This document shows, piece by piece, positions 7,565 to 15,199 of a stretch of 32,036 nt of DNA. The stretch spans positions 1 to 32,036 of the forward strand of contig JASJBC010000038.1 in the NCBI GenBank assembly GCA_030066715.1, read 5' to 3'. The translations under genes were made by a program, and so were the position numbers. The notes beneath the pieces are model-generated. The model was not told where the DNA came from, did no database searches, and saw only the letters and a program-made list of their open reading frames with translations. This stretch comes from Acidimicrobiia bacterium (GTDB taxonomy: Bacteria; Actinomycetota; Acidimicrobiia; Spongiisociales; UBA5794). Position 1 is the first letter of the stretch. The number at the start of each line of letters is the position of its first letter.

Positions 7565-7663
7565 TCAGCAACGAGCGAAAGGGGCACCGTTGCTGAGACG
7601 AGGACCGATGAGGTTCTCGTCGCCAATCGCGAACGCTTCCGTGGTGTAGCGGTTTCGGAAGCG
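7565..7663 (+). promoter_or_regulatory. Structured 5' leader with three consecutive stem-loops
   Basis: Three inverted repeats fill the leader of the M23 gene. Stem 1: 7565-7573 with 7588-7596, 9 bp. Stem 2: 7597-7606 with 7612-7621, 10 bp including one G-U, 5-nt loop. Stem 3: 7634-7641 with 7656-7663, 8 bp. Stems 1 and 2 abut. The remaining 15 nt before the ATG are purine-rich with only a weak ribosome site. The length and folding suggest a cis-regulatory RNA. I do not recognise a known riboswitch; c-di-AMP and c-di-GMP aptamer signatures are not apparent. Confidence 0.5.
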
Positions 7664-7678
7664 AGTGAGAGAAGTGAA

Positions 7679-8782
7679 ATGAACGGCATGATGCGAGCCA
7701 CGCTCGCGTTTGTGCTCGTAGTAGGGGCGCTGGCCTCTCCGGGCACTACCGCACCCAAGGCAGAAGCCGACATCTACGGCGACACGATGTATTTCCCCGT
7801 TGTCGGGGACAACCACTATTCGGACACCTTTGGGGCCCCGCGCGGTAGTGGTCGTGTTCACCACGGTGTCGACATCATGGCGGCCAAGATGACACCTGTG
7901 GTTGCCGTTGCCGACGGGACCGTCGGTTGGATGCACGACGACCAGGGCGGGAACTGTTGCGCCATGTCGCTTCGCCACGACGACGGTTATGAGTCGTGGT
8001 ACATCCACCTCAACAACGACACGCCCGGCACCGACGATGGCAAGGGCTGGGGTTTCGCTCCCGGGATCGAGTCCGGAGCCCACGTCTTCGCCGGGCAGCT
8101 GATCGGATGGGTGGGGGATAGCGGCAACGCCGAACATGTTTCTCCGCATCTCCATTTCGAGCTTCACGACCCGAACGGCCGCGTGCTCAACCCAACCGAC
8201 CACGTTGATGCTGCCCACGTTCTCGACGAACCGCTGCTCGCCCCGTACACCGGGTCCTTCCGCGACGACGAGTTCTCGGTCCACCAGGCCAACATCGACA
8301 AGATCGCCGAGGCCGGAATCACCAGAGGCTGCAACCCGCCCGACAACGACAGGTTTTGCCCGGAACGCAAGATCACCCGCGGCGAGATGGCGGCATTCTT
8401 GCGGCGCAACCTCGAGCTCCCCACCCCGGAGGGCGACTTCTTCGCCGACGACACCGAAAGCATCTTCCACGCCGACATCAACGCCCTGACCGCGGTCGGG
8501 ATTGGGTTCGGTTGTACGGACACCGACTACTGCCCGGACCGACCGCTCCAGCGCGACGAGCTGGCGGAGCTGTTCGTGAGGGCATATGGGTTCGAGAACC
8601 CGGAGGGGACGGACTTCTTCAGCGACGATGACGGGAACCCGTTCGAGGCTTCCATCAATGCGATGGCTGCGAATTCGATCACGATGGGCTGCAACCCGCC
8701 GGACAACACCGAGTACTGCCCGGATCGTGAGCTGAGTCGCGAGGAGATGGCTTCGTTCTTCGCCCGGGCGCTGGATCTGTAG
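7679..8782 (+). CDS. Secreted M23 (LytM) peptidase with three C-terminal SLH-like repeats
   Basis: M23 enzymes cut peptidoglycan peptide cross-bridges outside the membrane. The 367-residue protein has a signal peptide (about 1-30, ending AEA), then a complete LytM zinc site: His61 and Asp65 in HHGVD, His110 in the YIHL segment, and His157/His159 in HLHFE. Residues about 192-367 hold three SLH-like repeats, each with a Cys pair (GCNPPDN..FC, GCTDTDYC, GCNPPDN..YC) and a TRGE- or SREE-like motif. These should anchor the enzyme at the cell wall. The gene is expressed from the sigma-28-type promoter and structured leader upstream. The ribosome site is poor (GAGAGAAG). It ends 9 bp from a convergent gene with no evident terminator. 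Confidence 0.9.
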   Translation: MNGMMRATLAFVLVVGALASPGTTAPKAEADIYGDTMYFPVVGDNHYSDTFGAPRGSGRVHHGVDIMAAKMTPVVAVADGTVGWMHDDQGGNCCAMSLRHDDGYESWYIHLNNDTPGTDDGKGWGFAPGIESGAHVFAGQLIGWVGDSGNAEHVSPHLHFELHDPNGRVLNPTDHVDAAHVLDEPLLAPYTGSFRDDEFSVHQANIDKIAEAGITRGCNPPDNDRFCPERKITRGEMAAFLRRNLELPTPEGDFFADDTESIFHADINALTAVGIGFGCTDTDYCPDRPLQRDELAELFVRAYGFENPEGTDFFSDDDGNPFEASINAMAANSITMGCNPPDNTEYCPDRELSREEMASFFARALDL

Positions 8783-8791
8783 TCCGGTCGG

Positions 8792-9184
8792 TCAACCAGC
8801 CAGCTTCGCCGCCGGAACCGATGCAGTGACGCGAGCCTTGGCGTCGTCGACGTCGGCGTGGACGGCGGTCAACGCCATCTGGATGCTGAGCCCGGCGTTG
8901 AACCAATCGATCGGCGACATGGCTCCAAGAAGCGGGTTCGATCGTGACAGCCAGTCGGCGATCGCGGCGCCCGGCAGTTCTTCGCCGACCGCGGCGACAA
9001 TGGTTGCGACCTCAGGACGCACATCGTTGTCGCGGAACTGCAGCGCAGGGTAAGTCTCCTCGAGCCAGCGGCCCTCGAGACGCACCACATCCGTTCGCTC
9101 GAGCAACTCGTCGCCGGTGATGCCGAGGTAGGAAGCAGCCTCGGACCTGGTCCAGAACGGACCGACCAGTACAACATCGCTCAT
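8792..9184 (-). CDS. Small protein resembling MbcA/ParS-type (DUF2384) antitoxins, no toxin partner
   Basis: The 130-residue protein has an N-terminal segment (FWTRSEAASYLGITGDELL) like a small DNA-binding helix-turn-helix. ETYPALQFRD follows, then a helical part containing ADWLSRSNPLLGAMSPIDWFNAG. The ordering of a 'YPAxQF' strand and a 'WL..pnp.LgG.sPld' helix is what actinobacterial DUF2384 antitoxin-like proteins show. AAAGGA lies about 8 nt before the ATG. It follows the GT4 gene on the same strand by 74 nt. No RES-domain toxin is adjacent, so it may be a solitary regulator. The family match is by eye and uncertain. Confidence 0.6.
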   Translation of the reverse strand: MSDVVLVGPFWTRSEAASYLGITGDELLERTDVVRLEGRWLEETYPALQFRDNDVRPEVATIVAAVGEELPGAAIADWLSRSNPLLGAMSPIDWFNAGLSIQMALTAVHADVDDAKARVTASVPAAKLAG

Positions 9185-9258
9185 GGCACTTGTCCTTTGC
9201 TCGCCGTGTGCCTATCTAGACACGGTCGGCGGCCGGCGGGGCGCCATAAGAACTCCCG

Positions 9259-10671
9259 CTAGGTGAAGTCTCGGTATACGCCGAGCAGCTTCTGCTCTTC
9301 GATGGCCCAGTTGTACTTCTGAGCTGCTGCCTTGGTGGCGTGGCGGTAGGAGTCGAGATCGCTCAGGATCGTGCGGGTGGCGGCGGCGAGGCTCTCGGGA
9401 TCGATCGGGTCGGCAACCTCGCCCACCTTCTCTTCCTGAACGATGCGGCCGATCTCGGGTGAATCGGAGCCGAGGACGGCGATGCCGGCGATGATGTACT
9501 CGAAGAGCTTGTTGGGAAGCGACGTGTAGTAGCTCAGCGACGAGTTCACGATGTTGCACAGCCCGATGTCGGCGGCTGCCGTCCACCCGAGAAGGTCGTC
9601 GTTGGGGATCGGGCCGAAGAACTTCACCCGGTCGGTCAGGCCACGTTTGCGCACATCCGCCTCCAATGCGGGTCTGTGATACCCGTAGCCGATGACGACC
9701 AGAACCGCTTCGGGGAGGAGCGTGATGGCATCGATTGCCGGCTCAATACCCCTGTTCTCCTGGATCGAGCCCTGATAGAGCAGGATGGGGGTCGTTGCCG
9801 GGATCTCCAACTCACCCCGGAGGTCCTGCGGTTGGTCGATGACCTCGAGTTCCGGCGTGTTGATGATGCTCACGGACGGATCGGGGACCTTCCCGTATTT
9901 CTCTCGGTTGATGTCGATCCACGACGGCGAGGCGACGATCATCGCATCCGCATAGGGGAGCCAGCGTCTCTCGTTCCACGCCGCCCAGCGGCGCCACCAC
10001 TTGGTCATTCGGTTGCGCTCGGTCTGCAGTTCGTGCGAGTCGTAGACCAACTTGGCGCCGGTCTTGCGTTTGCACGTCGCCCCCACATACAGGGTGTTGA
10101 GGTCATGGGAGTGATACGTGTCGGCTTCCAGTTCGAGGCCGACCTGGATCATGCGCCGGTTGATGGCCCACGTCTTCAGGGCGCGACCCTGCTTCCCGAC
10201 CAGGAACTTCACGACCTTGAAGCCAAGCCGTGCTGTCTTGGCGACACCGCGCAGGATGGGTGTCGTGAGTCGTCCCCAGAGACGGGAAGCATCGCTGGAT
10301 TCGTTGCCACTCGAGCGCTCGACCACTACCTCGACCTTGTCACTCGGGGTGGCGGTGGAAGTAGGCATCCACTCGCTGAGCTCGCGAGCACGGGCCTCGT
10401 CGACCTCGTCGCCGGTGAGCCGGGCATGTCGGGACTCGATCGACCCCGCATAGCGGGCGGCGATCTTGTTCATCGTTCCCAACCCAAAGCTCAACCTGCT
10501 GACCCGGATGACGTTGATCCCGTCTGCGGTTGTCTCCCGTTCCGCCGTCTGGTCGGGGACGTGAATGGCGACCACGGTGACGTCGTGCCCGGCCCCGATC
10601 AGGGTCTTGGCTTCTTTGGTCACCCGGGCGTCGTACTCGAAGGAGTTCTTGACGAACATACAGATCTTCAT
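9259..10671 (-). CDS. GT4 family glycosyltransferase
   Basis: A GT-B fold enzyme of 470 residues that would transfer a sugar from a nucleotide donor to a glycan or lipid acceptor in the cytoplasm. The N-terminal acceptor domain begins MKICMFVKNSFEYDARVTKEAKTL. An insertion of about 100 polar residues (about 85-165) precedes the VYDSHELQTERNR segment, and the donor domain contains ILLYQGSIQENRGIEPAI, VKFFGPIPNDDLLGW and the conserved LPNKLFEYIIAGIAVLGSD with the family glutamate. ATG at 10671 gives the usual MKI start; GTG at 10698 would add nine residues. No ribosome site is obvious, and TACCCT on the minus strand (10682-10687) 10 nt upstream hints at a very short or absent leader. It is divergent from the next GT gene. 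Confidence 0.9.
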   Translation of the reverse strand: MKICMFVKNSFEYDARVTKEAKTLIGAGHDVTVVAIHVPDQTAERETTADGINVIRVSRLSFGLGTMNKIAARYAGSIESRHARLTGDEVDEARARELSEWMPTSTATPSDKVEVVVERSSGNESSDASRLWGRLTTPILRGVAKTARLGFKVVKFLVGKQGRALKTWAINRRMIQVGLELEADTYHSHDLNTLYVGATCKRKTGAKLVYDSHELQTERNRMTKWWRRWAAWNERRWLPYADAMIVASPSWIDINREKYGKVPDPSVSIINTPELEVIDQPQDLRGELEIPATTPILLYQGSIQENRGIEPAIDAITLLPEAVLVVIGYGYHRPALEADVRKRGLTDRVKFFGPIPNDDLLGWTAAADIGLCNIVNSSLSYYTSLPNKLFEYIIAGIAVLGSDSPEIGRIVQEEKVGEVADPIDPESLAAATRTILSDLDSYRHATKAAAQKYNWAIEEQKLLGVYRDFT

Positions 10672-10697
10672 GCGGCCCAGCAGGGTAGCGGTCTCCA

Positions 10698-10750
10698 CCA
10701 GTCCCCCCGCTGCGCAAGCAGCGGCGAAGCCGCTGGGGTAGGGGGACTGG
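10698..10750. repeat. Compound palindromic element between divergent glycosyltransferase genes
   Basis: Outer arms CCAGTCCCCC (10698-10707) and GGGGGACTGG (10741-10750) are perfect complements. Inside are two overlapping, mutually exclusive hairpins: CGCTGC-GCAA-GCAGCG (10708-10723) and CAGCGGC-GAA-GCCGCTG (10719-10735). The arms fall at the -35 regions of the two putative divergent promoters. It may be a dispersed palindromic repeat of this genome or a regulatory site. Confidence 0.6.
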
Positions 10751-10765
10751 CGCGGTGAGGTGAAC

Positions 10766-10771
10766 TACCAT
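10766..10771 (+). promoter_or_regulatory. Putative -10 element (TACCAT) of a leaderless transcript
   Basis: TACCAT is separated by exactly 8 nt from the ATG at 10780, so transcription would start at or next to the start codon. No Shine-Dalgarno sequence is present. The same geometry recurs at 15186-15191 and at 30530-30535. Confidence 0.45.
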
Positions 10772-10779
10772 CCCTTGCT

Positions 10780-12549
10780 ATGCGAATTTGCCTGGTTGCA
10801 GTTGGCCGGTACTGCAACGATCCCCGTGCCAGAACCCTTGCCGGCAGCCTTGCTCGCGTCGGTCACGAAGTGACGGTGATCGCCAGCGGGCGGGAGACAG
10901 ATTGCGCCGCTGAAGGTGTTGACGTGCGGTTCATACCCACCCGCTACCCGGTGGGACGAGGCCGGCTGGGGAAGCTCCTGCGCCGGCTGCAGACCCGGGG
11001 GATGCGGGAACGGCTCCATCACCGGAAACTGGCGGCTGCGGTCCGTGACACCAACCCGGACATCGTGTACCCGACCTCGGAGCCGGCTGTGGCCGTGGCG
11101 GCAGCGGCGGTCGAGGGAACGCAGGGAACCGTTGCCCGCGACCCGCGTTGGGTAAACGCCGGACCGCGCGACCTGGTTGATCTGGCTCCGCACAATCCGG
11201 AGTTGAACGTCTCCCCGGCGGGTCGCGGTGGTCCCTATCTGACGCCAGATGATCCCCGTAAGCCACATACACCCGAACCGGGGCGCTACCAACATCTGCG
11301 GGTGGCGCTGTGCTACCGCAAGACCGATACCAACCCCGGCAAATACCTCGAAGCCGCAATGATTCGCTCGGGAATGAAGGTCGACCTGCATACCGAGGAG
11401 ATCGACTGGAACACGATCCCTGCGGACACCGATGCGGTGGTTTTCGTGGAGGGCCCGTATCCGGCGTTGACGGTCAAAGGGCGGAATCCCGGCGTGCCCG
11501 TCTTGTTCTGGGTGCACCACGGTGAGCACCACATCCCAACGAACTTGCGGCTGGTCGAGCGCTACGGAGCCCATGCCGTCCTGCTGGCGCACTCCTGGCA
11601 CCTGGCCCACCGTTTCCCGGTGCCGGTACACAGATTTACGTTCGGGGTCGCCCCAGAGCTCGTCAAGGCAGCGGTGCCGTGGCCGGACCGGAAGTACGCG
11701 GCGTCGATGGTCGGCGGGCAGTTGCGCCGCGAGGGTGGTACCTATGCCCGCCGGCAGCAGCTCGTCCATGATCTCGAGACTGCGTTGGGGGAGGAGAACA
11801 CGGCGTTTGTCTCCGATGTGACCGCACTGGAGATGGCCGATATCTATGCCGAGGCGAAAACCATCATCAACGAGGGGGGCACTCGCCACTATCCCATCAC
11901 CATGCGGGTTCTCGAGACCATCGGGTCCGGTGCGATCCTGATCACCGACGATCTCCCCGGCACGGATCTGATCGTCGATCGCAAGCACTACTTCGTGTTG
12001 CAGGACGACGTGGTCGCCCAGGTGAAGGAGATCGTTGCCCAGCCCGACAAGATGGCCGCCCTTGCCGCCGAGGCAAGGGAGCAGGCGCTTGCGCTCCATA
12101 CCTACGACCACAACGTGGACGACATGGTCGAGATCCTCGGCTCCATCGACGCAGCCATTCCGCCCGCAGCAAGGCCCACCCTGAGTCCGATGGCTGCGCT
12201 GATCGACGACGACGTCGAGGTGCAGCGGCTTGCCCAGTTCGGTCTGTCCGACCTTGCCGGCGAACTCAGCAGCAGGGAGGTCTGGGACGGTGCGGAACGC
12301 ATCAGCCGGCTCAACCCCGACACGATGGAGGCGGTCGCCATTGGTAGCGACGGGACGGAGCACCTCGATCGGGCGCTTCGTGCGGCGCGACGGTACATCT
12401 ATGCGGCGGGCGACATCGATGCGATCGAGGAGTATGTGGCCGGAGAACTGCCGGACGCCACGGTGACGAAACACGGCGATCTGATCCGGGTCGACCTCAA
12501 CGCTGAGTCCTACCGGGTTCTGGCCCACGAACGTACTATCACCACGTGA
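10780..12549 (+). CDS. Composite glycosyltransferase with CgeB-like C-terminal domain
   Basis: The 589-residue protein has two unlike parts. Residues 1-about 120 look like the acceptor half of a GT4 enzyme (MRICLVAVGRYCNDPRARTLAGSLARVGHEVTVIASGR). From about 174 a second GT-B-like unit begins (RVALCYRKTDTNPGKYLEAAMIRSG), including VLFWVHHGEHH, a SMVGGQLRREGGTYARRQQLV segment, and YPITMRVLETIGSGAILITDD, as in CgeB/GT1-type spore-coat transferases. The last 110 residues (about 470-589) form an unassigned acidic domain. The gene overlaps the following GT2-pyruvyltransferase gene by 4 bp, so the two products likely act on the same surface polysaccharide. The ATG appears leaderless. Donor and acceptor are unknown. 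Confidence 0.75.
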   Translation: MRICLVAVGRYCNDPRARTLAGSLARVGHEVTVIASGRETDCAAEGVDVRFIPTRYPVGRGRLGKLLRRLQTRGMRERLHHRKLAAAVRDTNPDIVYPTSEPAVAVAAAAVEGTQGTVARDPRWVNAGPRDLVDLAPHNPELNVSPAGRGGPYLTPDDPRKPHTPEPGRYQHLRVALCYRKTDTNPGKYLEAAMIRSGMKVDLHTEEIDWNTIPADTDAVVFVEGPYPALTVKGRNPGVPVLFWVHHGEHHIPTNLRLVERYGAHAVLLAHSWHLAHRFPVPVHRFTFGVAPELVKAAVPWPDRKYAASMVGGQLRREGGTYARRQQLVHDLETALGEENTAFVSDVTALEMADIYAEAKTIINEGGTRHYPITMRVLETIGSGAILITDDLPGTDLIVDRKHYFVLQDDVVAQVKEIVAQPDKMAALAAEAREQALALHTYDHNVDDMVEILGSIDAAIPPAARPTLSPMAALIDDDVEVQRLAQFGLSDLAGELSSREVWDGAERISRLNPDTMEAVAIGSDGTEHLDRALRAARRYIYAAGDIDAIEEYVAGELPDATVTKHGDLIRVDLNAESYRVLAHERTITT

Positions 12550-15161
12550 CCTGGCACGTTGCCCCCGAGAACGACTACCGCGGTGTGCGCCAGCTGTCGC
12601 CGGGCCCTCCGCCAAAGGTTGCGGTCGTCATCCCGGTGTACAACCGCATCGAGCTGCTTGCGAACACACTGAGTGCTCTGGCCGCCCAGACGTACGAGTC
12701 GTTCGAGGTCGTAGTCGGCGACGACGGGTCAGAAGAGGATCCCGGCACGGCGGTAGCTGCCGTCGCAGGTCGTATCGACGTGAAGCTGGTTCGGCAGGAA
12801 CACCGCGGCTACGGGGCCGGTCGAGCCCGGAACCTCGGCGCCTCCCACACCGATGCCGACGTGCTCGTCTTCATCGATGCCGATTGCATCCCTGACCCTG
12901 AGCTCGTCGCCCGCCACGCCGACTGGCACCGTCATGCGGACAACCTCGTCGTCATCGGGTCACGCCACCACCTGGACACGACCGATGTCGACAGAGATGA
13001 CCTCGTCGCCGGAGCCGCCGCGCTCCGCGACCGTGTGGCTGCGGAGCAGGATGCGGACGCCGCACTGGTGCCCGATGACTTCCGCCGGGTGTTCTACCGC
13101 CGCACCGCGGGGCTTCGCCTCGGTGACGAAGCTTTCCGGTCCTTGGTTTCGTCGAATTTCTCCATCAGGCGCGACGGTTTCCTCGAAGTAGGAGGGTTTG
13201 CTGAGGACTTCGGGCGCTGGGGTGGCGAGGACACCGAGCTGGGATGGCGCCTGTTCAACGCCGGCTTCTTCTTCGTCCCGGAGAACGAGGCAATCATCTA
13301 TCACCAGACCCAGCAGGACGAGGGAGACTCGCCGGATTGGCGGCAGAAGGCCCGTGCGGCCAACGACGGCATCATCCAGGCCAAGATCCCGCACAGGTTC
13401 TATCGCAAGTCCGAGCGGGGGTACATCTACGAGTCGCCAAAGGTCAGCTGGATCGTGACCCCGACGGTTCCGGAGCGGGCCGCAGAGCTGTGGCACCAGC
13501 TCCTCAAGCAATCTTTCACCGACTTCGAGGTGTTCTTCATGGGTGGGGACGAGCTGGTCGACCGGCTCGGCGAGACCCTCGCCGGGGATCCTCGCCTGCG
13601 GGTGACCCCACCGGGGAATGATCAGTTCGCCGACGCGTTGCGGGCCGCCCAGGGCGAGTACGTCGCCCTGCTCCACGGGTGGGCGTCTCTGGACCATCGA
13701 CTCCTCGGCCGTGCCGTGCGCCGACTTGATGCCAATCCGCGCAGCTCGATTGTGCGCAGCGGCTACCAGATCGTGACCGGCGATGGGAACACCGTGTACC
13801 TGTACGACGAGGCCGTGCACGATCTCGATGCGGAGTGGGGTGAGCTGCCCGTGTTTGCGCTGACACGCCGCCGCGAGTGGGCAAAGGTCGCACCGGCGGG
13901 AGGTTCGCCATCCGACCTCTGGGAAGGTGTCGTCACCCTTTCCGATGTCAAGGCCGTCCGCGACGGCATGGTCGCCCTGCCGGCATCGAGTCCGCGCGAC
14001 CAGCTCCCCGACGAGTTCCCTGCGATAACCGGGGAGCGCACCCTGTTTGTCGAAGATCTCACCAAGGGCGGGGTGAAGCGAAAGGCGACAGCGCTCGCCC
14101 GGTTCGCGACGGCCAAGGCGCAACGCAAGCCATATCGGGCTATCGGGTTGACGTCCGGGGCGGCACAGAGTCTCCCCACCAGGCAAGCCGACGAGCAGAA
14201 ACCCGGCGTGTCGTACATCGGCTGGTTGGGACGAAAGAACTTCGGTGACGAGATCATGCTCCAGGCAATCCAGGAGCTCCTCCCCGCCGCGCGGGTTGGC
14301 TACGAAGCGCCCGGAGCAAAGCTCCTACTGCTCGGGGGCGGGACACTCATCAACCGGTTGACGTACCTGGAAGCCCTGCGTCGTCACGACAGCCCGCGGG
14401 TGGAGCGGGTGGTGTTTGGGGCCGGTGTGGCCGATCCCGACTACTGGGGTTTGACCGAGCCTGTCGATCAGTGGATCGACTTCCTGGATTCGTGTTCGTA
14501 CGTGGGTGTGCGCGGGCCCCGCTCCAAGGCGATTCTCCGCGAGTGGGGATATGTGGGCGATCTGGAGATCATGGGTGACCCCGGGCTGTCGGTGCGGCCG
14601 ACGGGCTCCGTCGTTGTCGATGACGGCTTGGTGGTCATCAGCCCTGCCTTCACGGAAGGTGAGCTGTGGGGAGAGAGCGACGAGCGCGTGTTCGCCGCGA
14701 TGAGCGACCTAGTGGAGTCCTTGCTGCGGTCGGGTCGTCGCGTCGCTTACCTGTCGTGCCACCCCGGGGACGATCGTTTCATCATGGACATCATGCGCCG
14801 CTCGGGTTCTGTCGACTCGCACTACGTGGCTGCGTATGCGGACCACGAGGCCGGTCTCGAGCTGCTGAGCCAGGCAGCGGTGGTCGTCGCCGAACGGCTT
14901 CACGCCGCCGTCATCGCCGCTGCCGGTGGAACACCGTTTGTGGCCATCGAGTACCGGCCGAAGATCCGCGACTTCGCCCGATCGGTCGATCAGGACGACC
15001 TCGTGGTGCGCAGCGACGAAGTGACAGCCGGAAGGCTGATGGAGCTGGTCGAGCAGGCAACGTTCGGTGACCATGCCGAATTGCTGCACCACGCAGTCGA
15101 GAACTACCGCAGCCGGCAACGGCGCGTCGCCGGGGAACTCATGGAGATCCTCCAGAAATAG
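12546..15161 (+). CDS. Fusion: GT2 glycosyltransferase + polysaccharide pyruvyltransferase (CsaB-like)
   Basis: This 871-residue protein joins two catalytic functions. Residues about 24-270 form a GT2 domain with VVIPVYNR, VVGDDGS, the metal motif DADC (111-114) and GGEDTELG (226-233), which holds the probable catalytic base. Residues about 298-480 resemble a second, degenerate GT2-like unit. Residues about 553-850 form a polysaccharide pyruvyltransferase domain: YIGWLGRKNFGDEIM, LLLLGGGTLIN, VGVRGPRSKAIL, VVAERLHAAVIAAAGGTPFVAIEY. CsaB-type enzymes add a ketal pyruvate to cell-wall polysaccharide, the ligand of SLH domains. GTG at 12546 overlaps the previous stop. Genes for SLH-like proteins begin 39 nt downstream, which supports a shared envelope role. 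Confidence 0.88.
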   Translation: MTWHVAPENDYRGVRQLSPGPPPKVAVVIPVYNRIELLANTLSALAAQTYESFEVVVGDDGSEEDPGTAVAAVAGRIDVKLVRQEHRGYGAGRARNLGASHTDADVLVFIDADCIPDPELVARHADWHRHADNLVVIGSRHHLDTTDVDRDDLVAGAAALRDRVAAEQDADAALVPDDFRRVFYRRTAGLRLGDEAFRSLVSSNFSIRRDGFLEVGGFAEDFGRWGGEDTELGWRLFNAGFFFVPENEAIIYHQTQQDEGDSPDWRQKARAANDGIIQAKIPHRFYRKSERGYIYESPKVSWIVTPTVPERAAELWHQLLKQSFTDFEVFFMGGDELVDRLGETLAGDPRLRVTPPGNDQFADALRAAQGEYVALLHGWASLDHRLLGRAVRRLDANPRSSIVRSGYQIVTGDGNTVYLYDEAVHDLDAEWGELPVFALTRRREWAKVAPAGGSPSDLWEGVVTLSDVKAVRDGMVALPASSPRDQLPDEFPAITGERTLFVEDLTKGGVKRKATALARFATAKAQRKPYRAIGLTSGAAQSLPTRQADEQKPGVSYIGWLGRKNFGDEIMLQAIQELLPAARVGYEAPGAKLLLLGGGTLINRLTYLEALRRHDSPRVERVVFGAGVADPDYWGLTEPVDQWIDFLDSCSYVGVRGPRSKAILREWGYVGDLEIMGDPGLSVRPTGSVVVDDGLVVISPAFTEGELWGESDERVFAAMSDLVESLLRSGRRVAYLSCHPGDDRFIMDIMRRSGSVDSHYVAAYADHEAGLELLSQAAVVVAERLHAAVIAAAGGTPFVAIEYRPKIRDFARSVDQDDLVVRSDEVTAGRLMELVEQATFGDHAELLHHAVENYRSRQRRVAGELMEILQK

Positions 15162-15185
15162 TGCGGCTTTGCGCCCGAGCCCAAC

Positions 15186-15191
15186 TATCGT
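15186..15191 (+). promoter_or_regulatory. Putative -10 element (TATCGT) of a leaderless transcript
   Basis: TATCGT lies 8 nt before ATG 15200, the same spacing as at 10766-10771. There is no Shine-Dalgarno sequence. The GTG at 15161 that overlaps the upstream stop would put 13 extra residues before the signal peptide, so the ATG at 15200 is preferred. Confidence 0.4.
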
Positions 15192-15199
15192 CCGAAGTC

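Noticed and set aside
7558-7680. Possible c-di-AMP (ydaO) or c-di-GMP riboswitch before the M23 gene
   Set aside because: I could not find the conserved core segments of either aptamer. The structured leader is therefore reported without a class.
9204-9225. Short inverted repeat CCGTGT-N10-ACACGG upstream of the DUF2384-like gene
   Set aside because: Only 6 bp with a 10-nt loop; expected often by chance in GC-rich DNA and not placed at a clear promoter or terminator.
10765-12615. A 616-residue open frame on the minus strand opposite the composite glycosyltransferase gene
   Set aside because: It is antisense to a gene with clear family motifs and a 4-bp coupled neighbour, and its translation shows no recognisable domain. 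High GC in third positions commonly creates such open frames.
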